This document shows, piece by piece, positions 36,847-51,419 of a stretch of 64,000 nucleotides of DNA. Location: assembly GCF_002101595.1 (NCBI RefSeq), contig NZ_LQOM01000031.1, forward strand, positions 182,120 through 246,119, read 5' to 3'. The translations under genes were made by a program, and so were the position numbers. Source of the stretch: Mycobacterium celatum. GTDB taxonomy: Bacteria; Actinomycetota; Actinomycetes; Mycobacteriales; Mycobacteriaceae. The notes below the pieces were generated by a model that was not told where the DNA came from, did no database searches, and was given only the letters and a program-made list of their open reading frames with translations. Positions within the stretch are counted from its first letter, which is position 1; every line of letters begins with the position of its first letter.

Positions 36847-37827
36847 CTAGGCGTCTCCGTCGAAAAGACCTGTGACCGAACCGTTGTCGAAGACCGCCCG
36901 GATGGTGCTGGCCAGCAGTGGGGCGATCGAGAGCACGGTGAGTTGCGGGAACCGCTTGCCTTCGTCGATGGGCAGTGTGTTGGTGACGATCACCTCGCGG
37001 GCGCCGCATTCGGCCAGCCGCTCGGACGCAGGCTCGGAGAGCACGCCGTGGCTGGCCGCGATGATGACGTCGCTGGCGCCCTCGTCGCGCAGCAGCTTGA
37101 CCGCGCCGGCGATCGTGCCGCCGGTGTCGATCATGTCGTCGATCAGCACGCAGGTGCGCCCCTCCACCTCGCCGACCACCCGGTTGGACACCACCTGGTT
37201 GGGCACCCGCGGGTCGCGGGTCTTGTGGATGAAGGCCAGCGGCACCCCGCCCAGCGAATCGGCCCATTTCTCGGCGATGCGCACCCGGCCGGAGTCGGGG
37301 GAGACCACCACCATGTTGCCGTCCGGATAGTTGTCCTTGATGTAGCCGGTGAGCAGGTTCTGCGCGCGCATGTGGTCGACGGGCCCGTCGAAGAAGCCCT
37401 GGATCTGGTCGGTGTGCAGGTCGACGGTCACGATCCGGTCGGCGCCGGCTGTCTTGAGCAGGTCGGCGACCAGCCGGGCCGAGATCGGCTCCCGGCCGCG
37501 GTGCTTCTTGTCCTGGCGGGCGTAGGGATAGAACGGCATGACGGCCGTGATCCGCTTGGCGCTGCCGCGCTTGAGCGCGTCGATCATGATCAGCTGCTCG
37601 ACCAGCCACTGGTTGACCGGGGCGGGGTAGGACTGCAGGACGAACGCGTCGCAGCCGCGCACCGATTCGTGGAAGCGGACGAAGATCTCGCCGTTGGCGA
37701 AGTCGCGGGCGGTCTGGGCCGTGACGTGGACGTCGAGTTCCTTGGCGACCTGCTCAGCCAGCTCGGGGTGCGCCCGACCGGAGAACAGCATCAGGTTTTT
37801 GCGGTTGTCGGTCCAGTCGTGGCTCAC
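36847..37827 (-). CDS. prsA: ribose-phosphate pyrophosphokinase
   Basis: 326 residues. Phosphoribosyltransferase folds with LMLFSGRAHPELAEQVA at the start, KKHRGREPISARLVADLL near residue 100 and the PRPP loop VLIDDMIDTGGTIAGA near 220. Makes PRPP for nucleotides, His, Trp and decaprenyl-phosphoryl-arabinose. GTG start. Ends directly at the arsC start. Confidence 0.96.
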   Translation of the reverse strand: MSHDWTDNRKNLMLFSGRAHPELAEQVAKELDVHVTAQTARDFANGEIFVRFHESVRGCDAFVLQSYPAPVNQWLVEQLIMIDALKRGSAKRITAVMPFYPYARQDKKHRGREPISARLVADLLKTAGADRIVTVDLHTDQIQGFFDGPVDHMRAQNLLTGYIKDNYPDGNMVVVSPDSGRVRIAEKWADSLGGVPLAFIHKTRDPRVPNQVVSNRVVGEVEGRTCVLIDDMIDTGGTIAGAVKLLRDEGASDVIIAASHGVLSEPASERLAECGAREVIVTNTLPIDEGKRFPQLTVLSIAPLLASTIRAVFDNGSVTGLFDGDA

Positions 37828-37898
37828 GTGATGTCCCCGCCGTTCGGATCGAGAAGGTCGAGCCTACTGGCTCGACCAAAATAATAAGGACAAGTACG

Positions 37899-39356
37899 TC
37901 ATGGTTCCTGATCGGGCTGCTGTTGTGCCTTCTCGGCGGCCTTGGCGGCGGCGCTGCCCGGCCGCTTGCGCTGCACCCAGTTTTCGATGTTGCGCTGCGG
38001 CCCGGCGGACACCGCGAGGGCTCCCGGCGGGACGTCGTCGCGCACCACCGTGCCGGCCCCGGTGTACGCGCCGTCCCCGACGGTGACCGGGGCGACGAAC
38101 ATGGTGTCCGACCCGGTGCGCACGTGCGAGCCGATCGTGGTGCGCGCCTTGGACTCGCCGTCGTAGTTGACGAACACACTGGACGCGCCGATGTTGCTGT
38201 ACTCGCCGATGTCGGCGTCGCCGACGTAGGTCAGGTGCGGCACCTTGGTGCCGGTGCCGATCGTGGAGTTCTTGACCTCGACGAACGCGCCCAGCTTGCC
38301 GTCGGCGCCCAGCACGCTGCCCGGCCGCAGATAGGTGAACGGCCCGACGGCGGCGCCGTCACCGATGATCGCCGACGTGGCGTGCGTGCGGATCACTGAT
38401 GCGTTGTCGCCGACGGCGACGTCGGTCAACGTGGTGTCCGGGCCGATCGTGGCGCGCCCGCCGATCCGGGTGGTGCCCAGCAGCTGGGTGCCGGGCGCGA
38501 TGACGGTGTCGCGGCCGATGGCCACGTCGACGTCGATCCAGGTGGTGGCGGGGTCGACGACGGTGACACCGGCGCGCTGATGAGCGGCCACGATCCGGCG
38601 GTTGAGTTCCGCGGCCAGCTCGGCCAGCTGAACCCGGTCGTTGACACCGGCCACCAGCGCGGCATCGTCGACGTGACGGGCATGTACGACCCGCCCGTCC
38701 TGGCGGACGATGGACACCACGTCGGTGAGGTAGAGCTCGTGCTGGGCGTTGTCGGCGGACAGCCGGCTCAGCGCCGAGCGCAGCGGCGCGACGTCGAAGG
38801 CGTACACCCCGGCGTTGACCTCGCGGATCTGCTGCTGCGACGGCGTGGCGTCGGCTTGCTCGACGATCGCGATCACCTCGCGGTCCTGGGTGCGCAGGAT
38901 GCGCCCGTAGCCTGCGGGGTCGTCGAGCGTGGTGGTCAGCATGGTCACCGCCGCCGATCCCGAGTTGTGCGTGGCGATCAGGTCGGCCAGCGTGTCCGCG
39001 TCGAGCAGGGGGATGTCGCCGGAGGTCACGACGACGACGCCGGCGAAGTCGTCAGGCAGCGCCGCGAGGCCACACAGCACCGCGTGTCCGGTGCCGAGCT
39101 GCTGGTCCTGCATGGCGACGTCGATGGGCCGGCCCAATTTGTCGGCCAGCTCGGCAACCACGGGTGCGATGCGGTCGTGGTTCTGGCCGAGCACCACGAC
39201 CAGGTGCTGCGGCGCCAGCTTGGCGATCGCGTGCAGCGAGTGCGCCAACATGCTGCGCCCGGCGATAGGGTGCAGCACCTTGGGGGTATCCGAGCGCATC
39301 CGGGTGCCGGCACCCGCCGCCAGCACCAAGACGGCGGTGTCACCGTGAGGTCTCAT
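37899..39356 (-). CDS. glmU: bifunctional GlcNAc-1-P uridyltransferase / GlcN-1-P acetyltransferase
   Basis: 485 residues. The N-terminal pyrophosphorylase has [19 protein letters not shown]; the C-terminal left-handed beta-helix (from about 255) carries the hexapeptide repeats and the acetyltransferase site ([14 protein letters not shown]). Makes UDP-GlcNAc for peptidoglycan and the arabinogalactan linker. Ends in a low-complexity Ala/Gln tail. Co-directional with prsA, 71 bp apart. Confidence 0.96.
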   Translation of the reverse strand: MRPHGDTAVLVLAAGAGTRMRSDTPKVLHPIAGRSMLAHSLHAIAKLAPQHLVVVLGQNHDRIAPVVAELADKLGRPIDVAMQDQQLGTGHAVLCGLAALPDDFAGVVVVTSGDIPLLDADTLADLIATHNSGSAAVTMLTTTLDDPAGYGRILRTQDREVIAIVEQADATPSQQQIREVNAGVYAFDVAPLRSALSRLSADNAQHELYLTDVVSIVRQDGRVVHARHVDDAALVAGVNDRVQLAELAAELNRRIVAAHQRAGVTVVDPATTWIDVDVAIGRDTVIAPGTQLLGTTRIGGRATIGPDTTLTDVAVGDNASVIRTHATSAIIGDGAAVGPFTYLRPGSVLGADGKLGAFVEVKNSTIGTGTKVPHLTYVGDADIGEYSNIGASSVFVNYDGESKARTTIGSHVRTGSDTMFVAPVTVGDGAYTGAGTVVRDDVPPGALAVSAGPQRNIENWVQRKRPGSAAAKAAEKAQQQPDQEP

Positions 39357-39366
39357 GAGGACTCCT

Positions 39367-39432
39367 GCCGCGAGTGTGCGTGTTTGTCCGCCGACACGCC
39401 GTTCAGCGTGTCATTATCCGCACGCTCGCCGC
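39367..39432. repeat. double palindrome between glmU and a methyltransferase gene
   Basis: Outer arms GCCGCGAGTGTGCG (39367-39380) and its near-complement (39419-39432) enclose an inner GACACGC/GCGTGTC pair. It fills the gap between divergent start codons, so it is not a simple terminator. It shares GCCGCGAG(C/T)GTGCG with 33543-33555. Confidence 0.65.
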
Positions 39433-39446
39433 AAAAAGGTGCATCC

Positions 39447-40154
39447 ATGACCAACACGGGGGACGACCGCCGACACTGGTCGCGCGTCGCGCAGGACTGG
39501 GTGGCGTGGGCCCGCACCCCGGATCACGACGCGTTCTGGGCTTACCGGCAGTCGCTGGCCGTCTTCGTCGGTCGCGGCGGCGGCCTTGCTCTGGACGTCG
39601 GGTGCGGCGAGGGTCGGGTGTCGCGCGAGCTGGTGGCGCTCGGCTATCGGGTGACCGCAACCGATCCGGTGCAGGCCATGGTCGACGCGGCCGCTGATGC
39701 GGATTCCGCGCATGGCTACGTGGTGGCCGAAGCCAGCCGGTTGCCGTTCGCCGACGCCAGCTTCGATCTCGTCGTCGCCTACAACATGCTCATGGACGTC
39801 GACGATCTGCCCGGCGCGGTGCGGGAGATGCGGCGCGTCATGTGGCCCGCGGCGCGGCTGATCGCCTCTGTCGTGCACCCGTTCACCGATGCGGTCGCCG
39901 ATACGGACAGCTACTTCGATCGGCGCCGATTCGAAGGCGTGGAGGAGCGCGACGGCCTGCGGATGCGTTTCGCCGGCTGGTCGCAGCCGCTGGAGGCTTA
40001 CTCCGCGGCGCTGACGGATACCGGGCTGGCAATCACCGCGCTGCGCGAACCGGTACCCGATCCCGTCGACGAGCGCCTGGAGCGCTGGACCCGGATGCCG
40101 CTGTTTTTGTGGCTGGAAGCGCGGCCCAGCTCCGTCGCCAGGACTCGAACCTGA
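39447..40154 (+). CDS. class I SAM-dependent methyltransferase
   Basis: 235 residues. Motif I ALDVGCGEGRVSRELVALG (about 50), post-I YRVTATDP, motif II SFDLVVAYNMLMDVDDL. Type-11 methyltransferase; substrate unknown. The last eight codons lie over the minus-strand tRNA-Gln gene, so its C-terminus is set by tRNA sequence. ATG at 39447 follows the divergent palindrome. Confidence 0.85.
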   Translation: MTNTGDDRRHWSRVAQDWVAWARTPDHDAFWAYRQSLAVFVGRGGGLALDVGCGEGRVSRELVALGYRVTATDPVQAMVDAAADADSAHGYVVAEASRLPFADASFDLVVAYNMLMDVDDLPGAVREMRRVMWPAARLIASVVHPFTDAVADTDSYFDRRRFEGVEERDGLRMRFAGWSQPLEAYSAALTDTGLAITALREPVPDPVDERLERWTRMPLFLWLEARPSSVARTRT

Positions 40155-40201
40155 ACTCTCAGAACCAAAATCTGATGTGCTGCCGATTACACCACGACGG
40201 A
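40130..40201 (-). tRNA. tRNA-Gln (TTG anticodon)
   Basis: 72 nt on the minus strand: acceptor TCCGTCG/CGACGGA, D-arm, anticodon stem TCAGA/TCTGA around TTTTGGT (anticodon TTG, codon CAA), T-arm with GGTTCGAGTCC. Discriminator G; CCA not encoded. Overlaps the 3' end of the methyltransferase gene by 25 bp. Confidence 0.95.
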
Positions 40202-40296
40202 CTGCATACCAGCGACGACTTTAGCCCGGTGACGATGCGGTCCGCAGAGCGGACCGAAGAGGGAGGAGCCGGGCAATCAAAACCCGTGCAAGCGGA

Positions 40297-40302
40297 TACG
40301 CT
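40297..40302 (+). promoter_or_regulatory. -10 hexamer of the TetR gene (leaderless)
   Basis: TACGCT ends 7 bp before the ATG at 40310 and fixes that start over several in-frame alternatives. Confidence 0.45.
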
Positions 40303-40309
40303 GGTAGCC

Positions 40310-40954
40310 ATGGCCGCGCTGGATAAAGGAGTCCCCGAGCCGCGCGTCAGGATGACCGGCAGCGAGCGCCGTCACCAGCTCATCGACATCGCCCGGTCAC
40401 TGTTTGCCGAGCGCGGCTACGAGGGCACCTCGATCGAGGAGATCGCGCTGCGCGCCAATGTCTCCAAGCCAGTCGTGTACGAGCATTTCGGCGGCAAGGA
40501 GGGGCTGTACGCCGTCGTCGTCGACCGGGAGATGTCGGCGCTGCTGGACGGCATCACGTCGTCGCTGACCAAGTCGACCAACAACCGGTCCCGGCTGCGT
40601 ATCGAACGCGTGGCGCTGGCATTGCTCACCTACGTCGAGGAGCGCACCGACGGCTTCCGGATCCTGATCCGCGACTCGCCGGCGTCGATCAGCTCCGGCA
40701 CGTATTCGACCCTGCTCAACGACGCGGTCAACCAGGTCAGCTCGATTCTGGCCGGTGACTTCGCCAAGCGCGGTCTCGACCCGGAGACGGCGCCGCTCTA
40801 CGCCCAGGCGTTGGTCGGCTCGGTGTCGATGACCGCCCAGTGGTGGCTGGACGCCCGGGAGCCCAAGAAGGAAGTGGTTGCCGCGCACCTGGTCAACCTG
40901 TGCTGGAACGGCCTGACCCACCTGGAGTCCGACCCGGACCTGCTCGACGAGTAG
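40310..40954 (+). CDS. TetR-family transcriptional regulator
   Basis: 214 residues. The helix-turn-helix is at about residues 20-65 (RRHQLIDIARSLFAERGYEG, SIEEIALRANVSKPVVYEHF); the ligand domain follows. Matches Rv1019, a repressor reported to control its own neighbourhood including mfd and mazG. Start chosen from the -10 box. Converges on the broken lysA-like gene. Confidence 0.9.
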   Translation: MAALDKGVPEPRVRMTGSERRHQLIDIARSLFAERGYEGTSIEEIALRANVSKPVVYEHFGGKEGLYAVVVDREMSALLDGITSSLTKSTNNRSRLRIERVALALLTYVEERTDGFRILIRDSPASISSGTYSTLLNDAVNQVSSILAGDFAKRGLDPETAPLYAQALVGSVSMTAQWWLDAREPKKEVVAAHLVNLCWNGLTHLESDPDLLDE

Positions 40955-40955
40955 G

Positions 40956-42097
40956 TCAACCCCGGTCGCGGGCCAACAGATCGGCGATCGTTTCGCGGCG
41001 GACCAATTCAGTGGCTCGGCTGTCTTTGACCGCCACCAGCGGCGGCCGGCCGACCATGTTGTAGTTCGACGCCATGCTGTAGTGGTACGCGCCGGTGCAG
41101 GCCACGGCCAGCAGATCGCCGGGATGCACGCCTGCACCTCATACAGCGTCACGCCGGCCCGGGCGCTGATCGCCCGACCGGGCTCGACGACGATCACCGG
41201 ACGGGGGAAATGCTCGGCGGCGCAGGCCGCATCCAGCGCGTCGTCGACCACGCGTGCCAGCTCGTCGAGGTCGAGCTCCGGATCGCCCGGCAGATAAGGG
41301 ATCGCATGGCCGCCACCGATGTTGAGTTCGGTGAGGATCACGCCGTGCCGGGCGCGGATGTCGGCCATCGCGGCGATCATCCGGCGAATCGCTTCGCCGT
41401 AGAGCCCGGCGTCGGCGACCTGCGAACCGATATGACAGTGCAGGCCGATCAGGTCGAGGTTGGGGTGGGCGAGCACCCGGGCAACCGCCTCGGCGGCCCG
41501 CCCGGCGTCGAGTGTGAACCCGAACTTCTGGTCGCTGACCCCGGTGGTGACGGCGCGGTGCCCGTGAATGTCGATGTCGGGCGTGACCCGGATGAGCACC
41601 CGCTGCCGCTGGGACGCCAGACCGGCGAGATAGGCGATCTCGATGCACGAATCGACCACGATGCGGCCGACCCCGACGCGCACCGCGGAGCGCAGCTCGT
41701 CGTCGGACTTCGCGTTGCCGTGCATGATGATCCGGACCGGCTTCACTCCTGCGGCCAACGCGGTGGCCAGCTCACCGGCCGAGCAGACGTCGACGGACAG
41801 GCCCTCGTCGCGCGCCCAGCGCGCCACCGCGATGGTCAGCGGCGACTTGCCGGCATAGACGACCTCGGCGCCGCGCAGCGCGTGCCGGTAACGACGGGCC
41901 CGCGCCCGGAAATCGGCCTCGTCGAGCACATAGGTCGGGGTGCGGAACTCGTCGGCGACATCGGTGAGCGCCACCTCGCCGATGCACAGCCGGCCCTCCT
42001 CGTCGGCGTGCGCGGTGAGCGGCCACACCGCCGGATGGAACCGCGGCGGGGCCGCGTAACCGATGGATGGAAGGACATCCACCAATGTTGTTGTCAT
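40956..42097 (-). pseudogene. diaminopimelate decarboxylase-like gene with internal deletion
   Basis: Begins as a LysA-fold PLP decarboxylase: VVYAGKSPLTIAVARW (PLP Lys84), HGNAKSDDEL, HCHIGSQV, ELNIGGGHAIPYL and EPGRAISARAGVTLYEV. It then breaks: about 70 codons with the GGMSDN phosphate loop and the CESGD Cys site are missing, and the remainder (PGDLLAVACTGAYHYSMASNYN to the TGA at 40956) is in another frame. GTGCA repeats flank the junction near 41125-41140, typical of a slippage deletion. Main lysA is expected elsewhere, so this is a second copy. Could be an assembly artefact. Confidence 0.85.
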
Positions 42098-42242
42098 GCT
42101 TTCAATCAACGCCGCGCCGCATCGGCCTGCCGCTGTCCTTATGAATCCTTGACGGCGGCGGGCCCGAAATTGACGACGTTCGGTTGGTGGTGTGGCGCCG
42201 ATCACGGGTTGGCCAGTGCCGCAACGTGAATCGGTCGACGCA

Positions 42243-42248
42243 TACAAT
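42243..42248 (+). promoter_or_regulatory. -10 hexamer of mfd
   Basis: TACAAT lies 9 bp before the mfd ATG at 42258, giving a leaderless or near-leaderless mRNA. Confidence 0.4.
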
Positions 42249-42257
42249 GGCGCCATC

Positions 42258-45877
<3,620 letters not shown>

Positions 45878-45881
<4 letters not shown>

Positions 45882-46933
45882 CCGTGGTCCTGGTCGACCC
45901 CCGGCGCCCGTCGCTCATACCGGTGGAAGCCATCGAGCTGCTGCTGGGCGAGGTGGCCTACACCGAGGAGATACCCGTCGCGGTGCCCTGGACGCTGCCG
46001 GCGGCCCGGCCGGCGTATACCGGTGACGACGCGCCGGTCTTGTTGTCGTCGGACCCTGAGCACCCAGCGGTCGTGGCGCGGCTGGCGGCGGGGGATCGGC
46101 TGATCTCGGCACCCGACCCGCAGCCCGGCGAGCGGCTGATCGATGCGGTCGCGATGATGGACAAGCTGCGGACCGCCGGGCCGTGGGAGAGCGAACAAAC
46201 GCACGACTCGCTGCGGCGGTTCCTCCTCGAGGAAACTTACGAGCTTTTCGACGCGGTCCGCAGCGGCAACGCCGACGAACTGCGCGAGGAACTCGGCGAC
46301 GTCCTTCTGCAAGTGCTCTTCCACGCCCGCATCGCCGAGGACGCCCCCCAGCATCCGTTCACCATCGACGACGTGGCCGATACGCTGCTGCGCAAGCTCG
46401 GCAATCGCGTCCCGGGAGTCCTTGCCGGCGAAGAGATTTCGCTGGACGAGCAGCTGGCACAGTGGGAGGAGCGCAAGGCTTTAGAAAAGAAAGCGAAGCC
46501 GCGGAACTCGGTGATGGACAATGTTCCCACCGCGCAGCCCGCTTTGGCACTGGCGCAGAAGGTGATTCGACGAGCCAGCCAGGCCCGCGTGCCGGCCGAC
46601 CTGATTCCCCGCGAGATCACGGCGATCACCGTCGGTGCTGACGTTGATGCTGAAGACGCTTTGCGTACAGCGGTTCTGGAATTCATGGACACTGTTCGCG
46701 ACACGGAGAAGGCGATCGCCTCCGCGCGACGCGGCGACGACGTTCCCGAGGAGTTGGACGTCGCTCCGCTGGGGGAGATCACCGAAAAGGAATGGCGCGA
46801 ACACTGGCTGCCAGCGGTTGCCGACGACATCGCCGCCGACGAGGCGGAGGGCTCGCGCAAGGTGACGACCGACGAGGTGCTGCCCGCGGAACCGGCGCCG
46901 GACGACGAGCCGCCTGCCGAGCGCGGCGAGTAG
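45878..46933 (+). CDS. mazG: nucleoside triphosphate pyrophosphohydrolase MazG
   Basis: 351 residues, longer than the one I recall from M. tuberculosis (about 325). An N-terminal tetrapyrrole-methylase-like segment is followed by the MazG helical domain with [10 protein letters not shown] and [16 protein letters not shown] (metal-binding Glu residues). The C-terminus is an acidic low-complexity tail. Hydrolyses abnormal or oxidised NTPs. Translationally coupled to mfd (ATGA). Confidence 0.94.
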
Positions 46934-47130
46934 CCTTCGGCGGCGCAGCCCGCCGGCACGAGATCGTGATCATCGCCACTGTCGCGGCGGAAATGCCCGG
47001 CGCAGCGGCCAAACCGCACGTTGTCAGGCCTGGACAGACGGGGTATGCCGCAGATACGGCCACGGTGACGGGGCGATCCGCTCGAGTCGCGTGGGACCAT
47101 GGTCGAGAAAACGGTTTTTAGGGGAGTGCT

Positions 47131-47862
47131 TTGTCGCCGGTGCGTTGGCTGCGGGCGGTTGCCGTCGTGGGGGCGACGGCGCTGCTCCTGGCATCGAGCT
47201 GCACCTGGCAGCTGGGCACACCGATTCCCAAGGGTGTGCCCCCACCGGCGGGGGACCCGGTTCCGGCCGTGGACACCCACGCCAAGGGCCGGCCGGCCGA
47301 TCAGCTCTACCAGTGGGCCGCCGAGCGCGCGGCGCGGCTGGAAATCCCGGTCGTCGCGCTGGAGGCCTACGGCTATGCCGCGCGGGTCGCCGAGGTCGAG
47401 AACCCCAACTGCCACATGTCGTGGACAACGCTGGCCGGCATCGGTGAGATCGAAAGCCATCACGGCACCTATCGCCACGCGACGGTGGCGCCCAACGGCG
47501 ATGTGCGTCCGCCGATCCGGGGCGTGCGCCTCGATGGCAGCGGCGGTACGTTGCACATCGTCGACAGTGAGGCGGGTGGCCTCGCCGACGACGACGGCAC
47601 GATTCGGGCCATGGGCCCCATGCAGTTCATCCCGGAGACGTGGCGGCTGTACGGGGTGGACGCCAACAACGACGGAATAGTCAGCGTCGACAACATCGAC
47701 GACGCCGCCCTGTCTGCTGCGGGGTATTTGTGTTGGCGCGGAAAGGATCTCGCCACACCGCGCGGGTGGATCACGGCACTGCGGGCCTACAACAACTCCG
47801 ACCAGTACGCGCGGGCAGTGCGGGATTGGGCCACCGCTTATGCGGCCGGCCGTTCCCTCTAG
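47131..47862 (+). CDS. lpqU: lytic transglycosylase-like lipoprotein LpqU
   Basis: 243 residues. Signal peptide ending in a lipobox-like ASSC, then a Pro-rich linker and an SLT/MltB-type domain with catalytic Glu in GIGEIESHHGTY and the GPMQFIPETWRLYG and YNNSDQYARAV motifs. Predicted to cut peptidoglycan glycan strands. TTG start with GGGGAG 4 bp upstream; GTG at 47140 is an alternative. The gap 46934-47130 shows no clear feature. Confidence 0.88.
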   Translation: MSPVRWLRAVAVVGATALLLASSCTWQLGTPIPKGVPPPAGDPVPAVDTHAKGRPADQLYQWAAERAARLEIPVVALEAYGYAARVAEVENPNCHMSWTTLAGIGEIESHHGTYRHATVAPNGDVRPPIRGVRLDGSGGTLHIVDSEAGGLADDDGTIRAMGPMQFIPETWRLYGVDANNDGIVSVDNIDDAALSAAGYLCWRGKDLATPRGWITALRAYNNSDQYARAVRDWATAYAAGRSL

Positions 47863-47871
47863 GCTCATTGG

Positions 47872-47956
47872 TCGGCGACCCGCCGCGCCCGGCTCTGCCG
47901 CGCTTGCGATCGCCTCTAGCCTCGTGGTCCGGCTTCGCCGCGCTTGTGATCGCCTT
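47872..47956. repeat. inverted copies of the ispE repeat before eno
   Basis: GGCGACCCGC, then GCCGCGCTTGCGATCGCC, match the complement of the 54-bp repeat after ispE. A second, shorter and diverged copy, TTCGCCGCGCTTGTGATCGCC, follows at about 47934-47956. A dispersed intergenic family with no coding signal. Confidence 0.75.
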
Positions 47957-47982
47957 TAGGCTTGCATCCGGTCCGCAGTTAA

Positions 47983-49290
<1,308 letters not shown>

Positions 49291-49299
49291 CCGGCTGCC

Positions 49300-49941
49300 A
49301 TGCCCGAAGCCAAACGGCCCGACCCGAAACGGCGTGCACCGGCGCCGCGACCGGGCAAGGCCGGCGATTCGGGCCAGGGCCGTCCGCGCAAGTCGCCGGC
49401 CGGTCGTCGGGGTGCCAACGGGTCACGCGCTGCGCCCGAGCCGGTGGAACCCGTCAAACGCGGGATCGTCGCCGGGGCCCGGGAAAGGGCCGAACAGCGC
49501 TCCGAGCAACGGCTGGGCCTCACCGCGCGACGAGCGGCGATCCTGGCGGCCGTCGTCTGCGTGCTGACGCTGACCATCGCCGGGCCCGTGCGCACATATT
49601 TCGCGCAGCGCACCGAGATGAAACAGCTGGCCGCATCGGAAGCCGCGCTGCGACGCCAGATCGCCGACCTCGAGCAGCAGAAGGCCAAGCTGGCCGACCC
49701 GGCCTACATCGCCGCCCAGGCCCGCGAGCGTCTCGGTTTCGTGATGCCCGGTGAGGTTCCCTATCAGGTGCAGCTGCCGCCGTCGGCGGCTGCGCCTACG
49801 CAGCCGGGCGCGGAAGTGCCCGCTGCCGCGTCGGGCGACCCGTGGTACACGGCGTTGTGGCACACCATCGCCGACACCCCGCACGGGCCGCCGTCGCAGG
49901 CGCCGGCCGCGCCGCCGAGCCCTCCGCCGCCCGGTGGTTGA
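49300..49941 (+). CDS. FtsB/DivIC-family septum formation protein
   Basis: 213 residues: a basic Pro/Arg-rich cytoplasmic N-terminus (to about 78), one membrane helix (about 84-103), a coiled coil (about 108-135, RTEMKQLAASEAALRRQIADL), the DivIC QARERLGFVMPGE motif, and a Pro/Ala-rich tail. FtsB homologue that bridges FtsQ and FtsL in the divisome. Matches Rv1024. Confidence 0.88.
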   Translation: MPEAKRPDPKRRAPAPRPGKAGDSGQGRPRKSPAGRRGANGSRAAPEPVEPVKRGIVAGARERAEQRSEQRLGLTARRAAILAAVVCVLTLTIAGPVRTYFAQRTEMKQLAASEAALRRQIADLEQQKAKLADPAYIAAQARERLGFVMPGEVPYQVQLPPSAAAPTQPGAEVPAAASGDPWYTALWHTIADTPHGPPSQAPAAPPSPPPPGG

Positions 49942-50425
49942 CCGTGCCGACCTCGACGCGGTGGCGCGCCAGCTTGGCCGCGAGCCGCGGGGAGTACTCG
50001 AGATCGCCTACCGCTGTCCCAACGGTGAACCCGGCGTGGTGAAGACCGCGCCGAAACTGCCTGACGGCACGCCGTTTCCGACGTTGTACTACCTGACACA
50101 TCCGGTGCTGACCGCCGCCGCGAGCCGGCTGGAGTCGTCGGGAATGATGCGGGAAATGACCGAGCGGCTGCGGCACGACCCCGACCTGGCGGCGGCGTAC
50201 CGGCGGGCTCACGAGTCGTATCTGGCCGAGCGTGATGCGATCGAGCCGCTGGGCACGACGTTTTCCGCCGGCGGAATGCCCGACCGGGTCAAATGCCTGC
50301 ATGTGCTGATCGCGCATTCGCTGGCCAAGGGGCCCGGCGTGAATCCGCTCGGTGACGAGGCGCTGGCGGTGCTTGCCGACGAACCGGCGATGGCCGGGAT
50401 CCTGGTGGCGGAGCAGTGGCGATGA
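49934..50425 (+). CDS. DUF501 family protein
   Basis: 163 residues of DUF501: CPNGEPGVVKTAPKLPDGTPFPTLYYLTHP, then the C-terminal MPDRVKCLHVLIAHSLAKGPGVNPLGDEAL. Function unknown, but the gene is a conserved neighbour of the divisome gene before it and of ppx2 in actinobacteria. GTG at 49934 overlaps the preceding gene by 8 bp; the stop overlaps ppx2 (ATGA). Confidence 0.88.
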   Translation: MVDRADLDAVARQLGREPRGVLEIAYRCPNGEPGVVKTAPKLPDGTPFPTLYYLTHPVLTAAASRLESSGMMREMTERLRHDPDLAAAYRRAHESYLAERDAIEPLGTTFSAGGMPDRVKCLHVLIAHSLAKGPGVNPLGDEALAVLADEPAMAGILVAEQWR

Positions 50426-51345
50426 CCAGGGTCGCGGCAATTGACTGCGGTACCAACTCGATTCGGTTGCTGATCGCCGAGCAGGTCGACGGCCACCTGC
50501 GCGACGTACATCGAGAGATGCGCATCGTGCGGCTCGGCCAGGGGGTCGACGCAACCGGCCGGTTCGGGTCCGACGCGCTGGACCGTACCCGTGCGGCGCT
50601 CGTCGACTACGCCGCGCTGTGCGCCGAGCACGGCGCGGAGCGGATGCGGATGGTCGCCACCTCGGCCGCCCGCGACGCCGCCAACCGCGACGTCTTTTTC
50701 GCGATGACGACCGACGTGCTGGGCGTGAGCGCCGAAGTGATCACCGGCGCCGAGGAGGCCGAACTGTCGTTCCGCGGCGCTGTGGACGAATTAGATTCGG
50801 CTGGAGCGCCTTTCGTGGTGGTCGACCTCGGCGGCGGCTCCACCGAGATCGTGCTGGGCGAATCCGGTGTGATCGCGAGCTTCTCGGCCGACATCGGCTG
50901 CGTGCGGGTGACCGAACGCTGCCTGCACACCGACCCGCCGACTCCCGGCGAGGTGACCGCGGCCCGTGAGCTGGTCCGCGAGCGGCTCGGCGAGGCGTTG
51001 CGCGCGGTCCCCGTGCAGGGCGCCCGCACCTGGGTCGGGGTGGCCGGCACGATGACGACGCTCGCCGCCCTGGCCCACGACATGACGACGTATGACTCTG
51101 CGGCCATTCATCTTTCGCGTGTCGGCATCGACCGGCTGCTGCACGTTTGCGACGGCTTGATCGCGATGACCCGTGCGCAGCGTGCCGCATTGGGGCCCAT
51201 GCACGAGGGCCGCGCCGACGTGATCGGCGCCGGAGCGATCGTGGTGGAGGAGTTGGCGTTCGCGCTACGCGAGCACGCCGGCATCGAGGAGTTGGTGGTC
51301 AGCGAACACGATATTCTCGATGGGATCGCACTGTCGCTCGCGTGA
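50422..51345 (+). CDS. Ppx/GppA phosphatase-family protein Ppx2
   Basis: 307 residues of ASKHA fold: AIDCGTNSIRLLIAE (phosphate-1), SAARDAANRDVF, VVDLGGGSTEIVLGE (phosphate-2) and SEHDILDGIALSLA. Family members hydrolyse polyphosphate or pppGpp. In M. tuberculosis this paralogue (Rv1026) is reported as a short, single-lobe-pair enzyme with limited exopolyphosphatase activity. ATG at 50422 overlaps the DUF501 stop. Confidence 0.92.
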   Translation: MTRVAAIDCGTNSIRLLIAEQVDGHLRDVHREMRIVRLGQGVDATGRFGSDALDRTRAALVDYAALCAEHGAERMRMVATSAARDAANRDVFFAMTTDVLGVSAEVITGAEEAELSFRGAVDELDSAGAPFVVVDLGGGSTEIVLGESGVIASFSADIGCVRVTERCLHTDPPTPGEVTAARELVRERLGEALRAVPVQGARTWVGVAGTMTTLAALAHDMTTYDSAAIHLSRVGIDRLLHVCDGLIAMTRAQRAALGPMHEGRADVIGAGAIVVEELAFALREHAGIEELVVSEHDILDGIALSLA

Positions 51346-51347
51346 CG

Positions 51348-51413
51348 CGCGCCGAACGTGCACTGGCGGCGGGTTTTTCGCGGGATTTCCGCCCTGAGTG
51401 CACGTTTGGCGCG
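51348..51413. terminator. bidirectional palindromic terminator between ppx2 and kdpE
   Basis: CGCGCCGAACGTGCACT (51348-51364) pairs with 51397-51413 with a single mismatch; an inner GGCGG/CCGCC pair lies inside. It fills the gap between two convergent genes (stops at 51345 and 51420). Confidence 0.75.
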
Positions 51414-51419
51414 GAGGGG

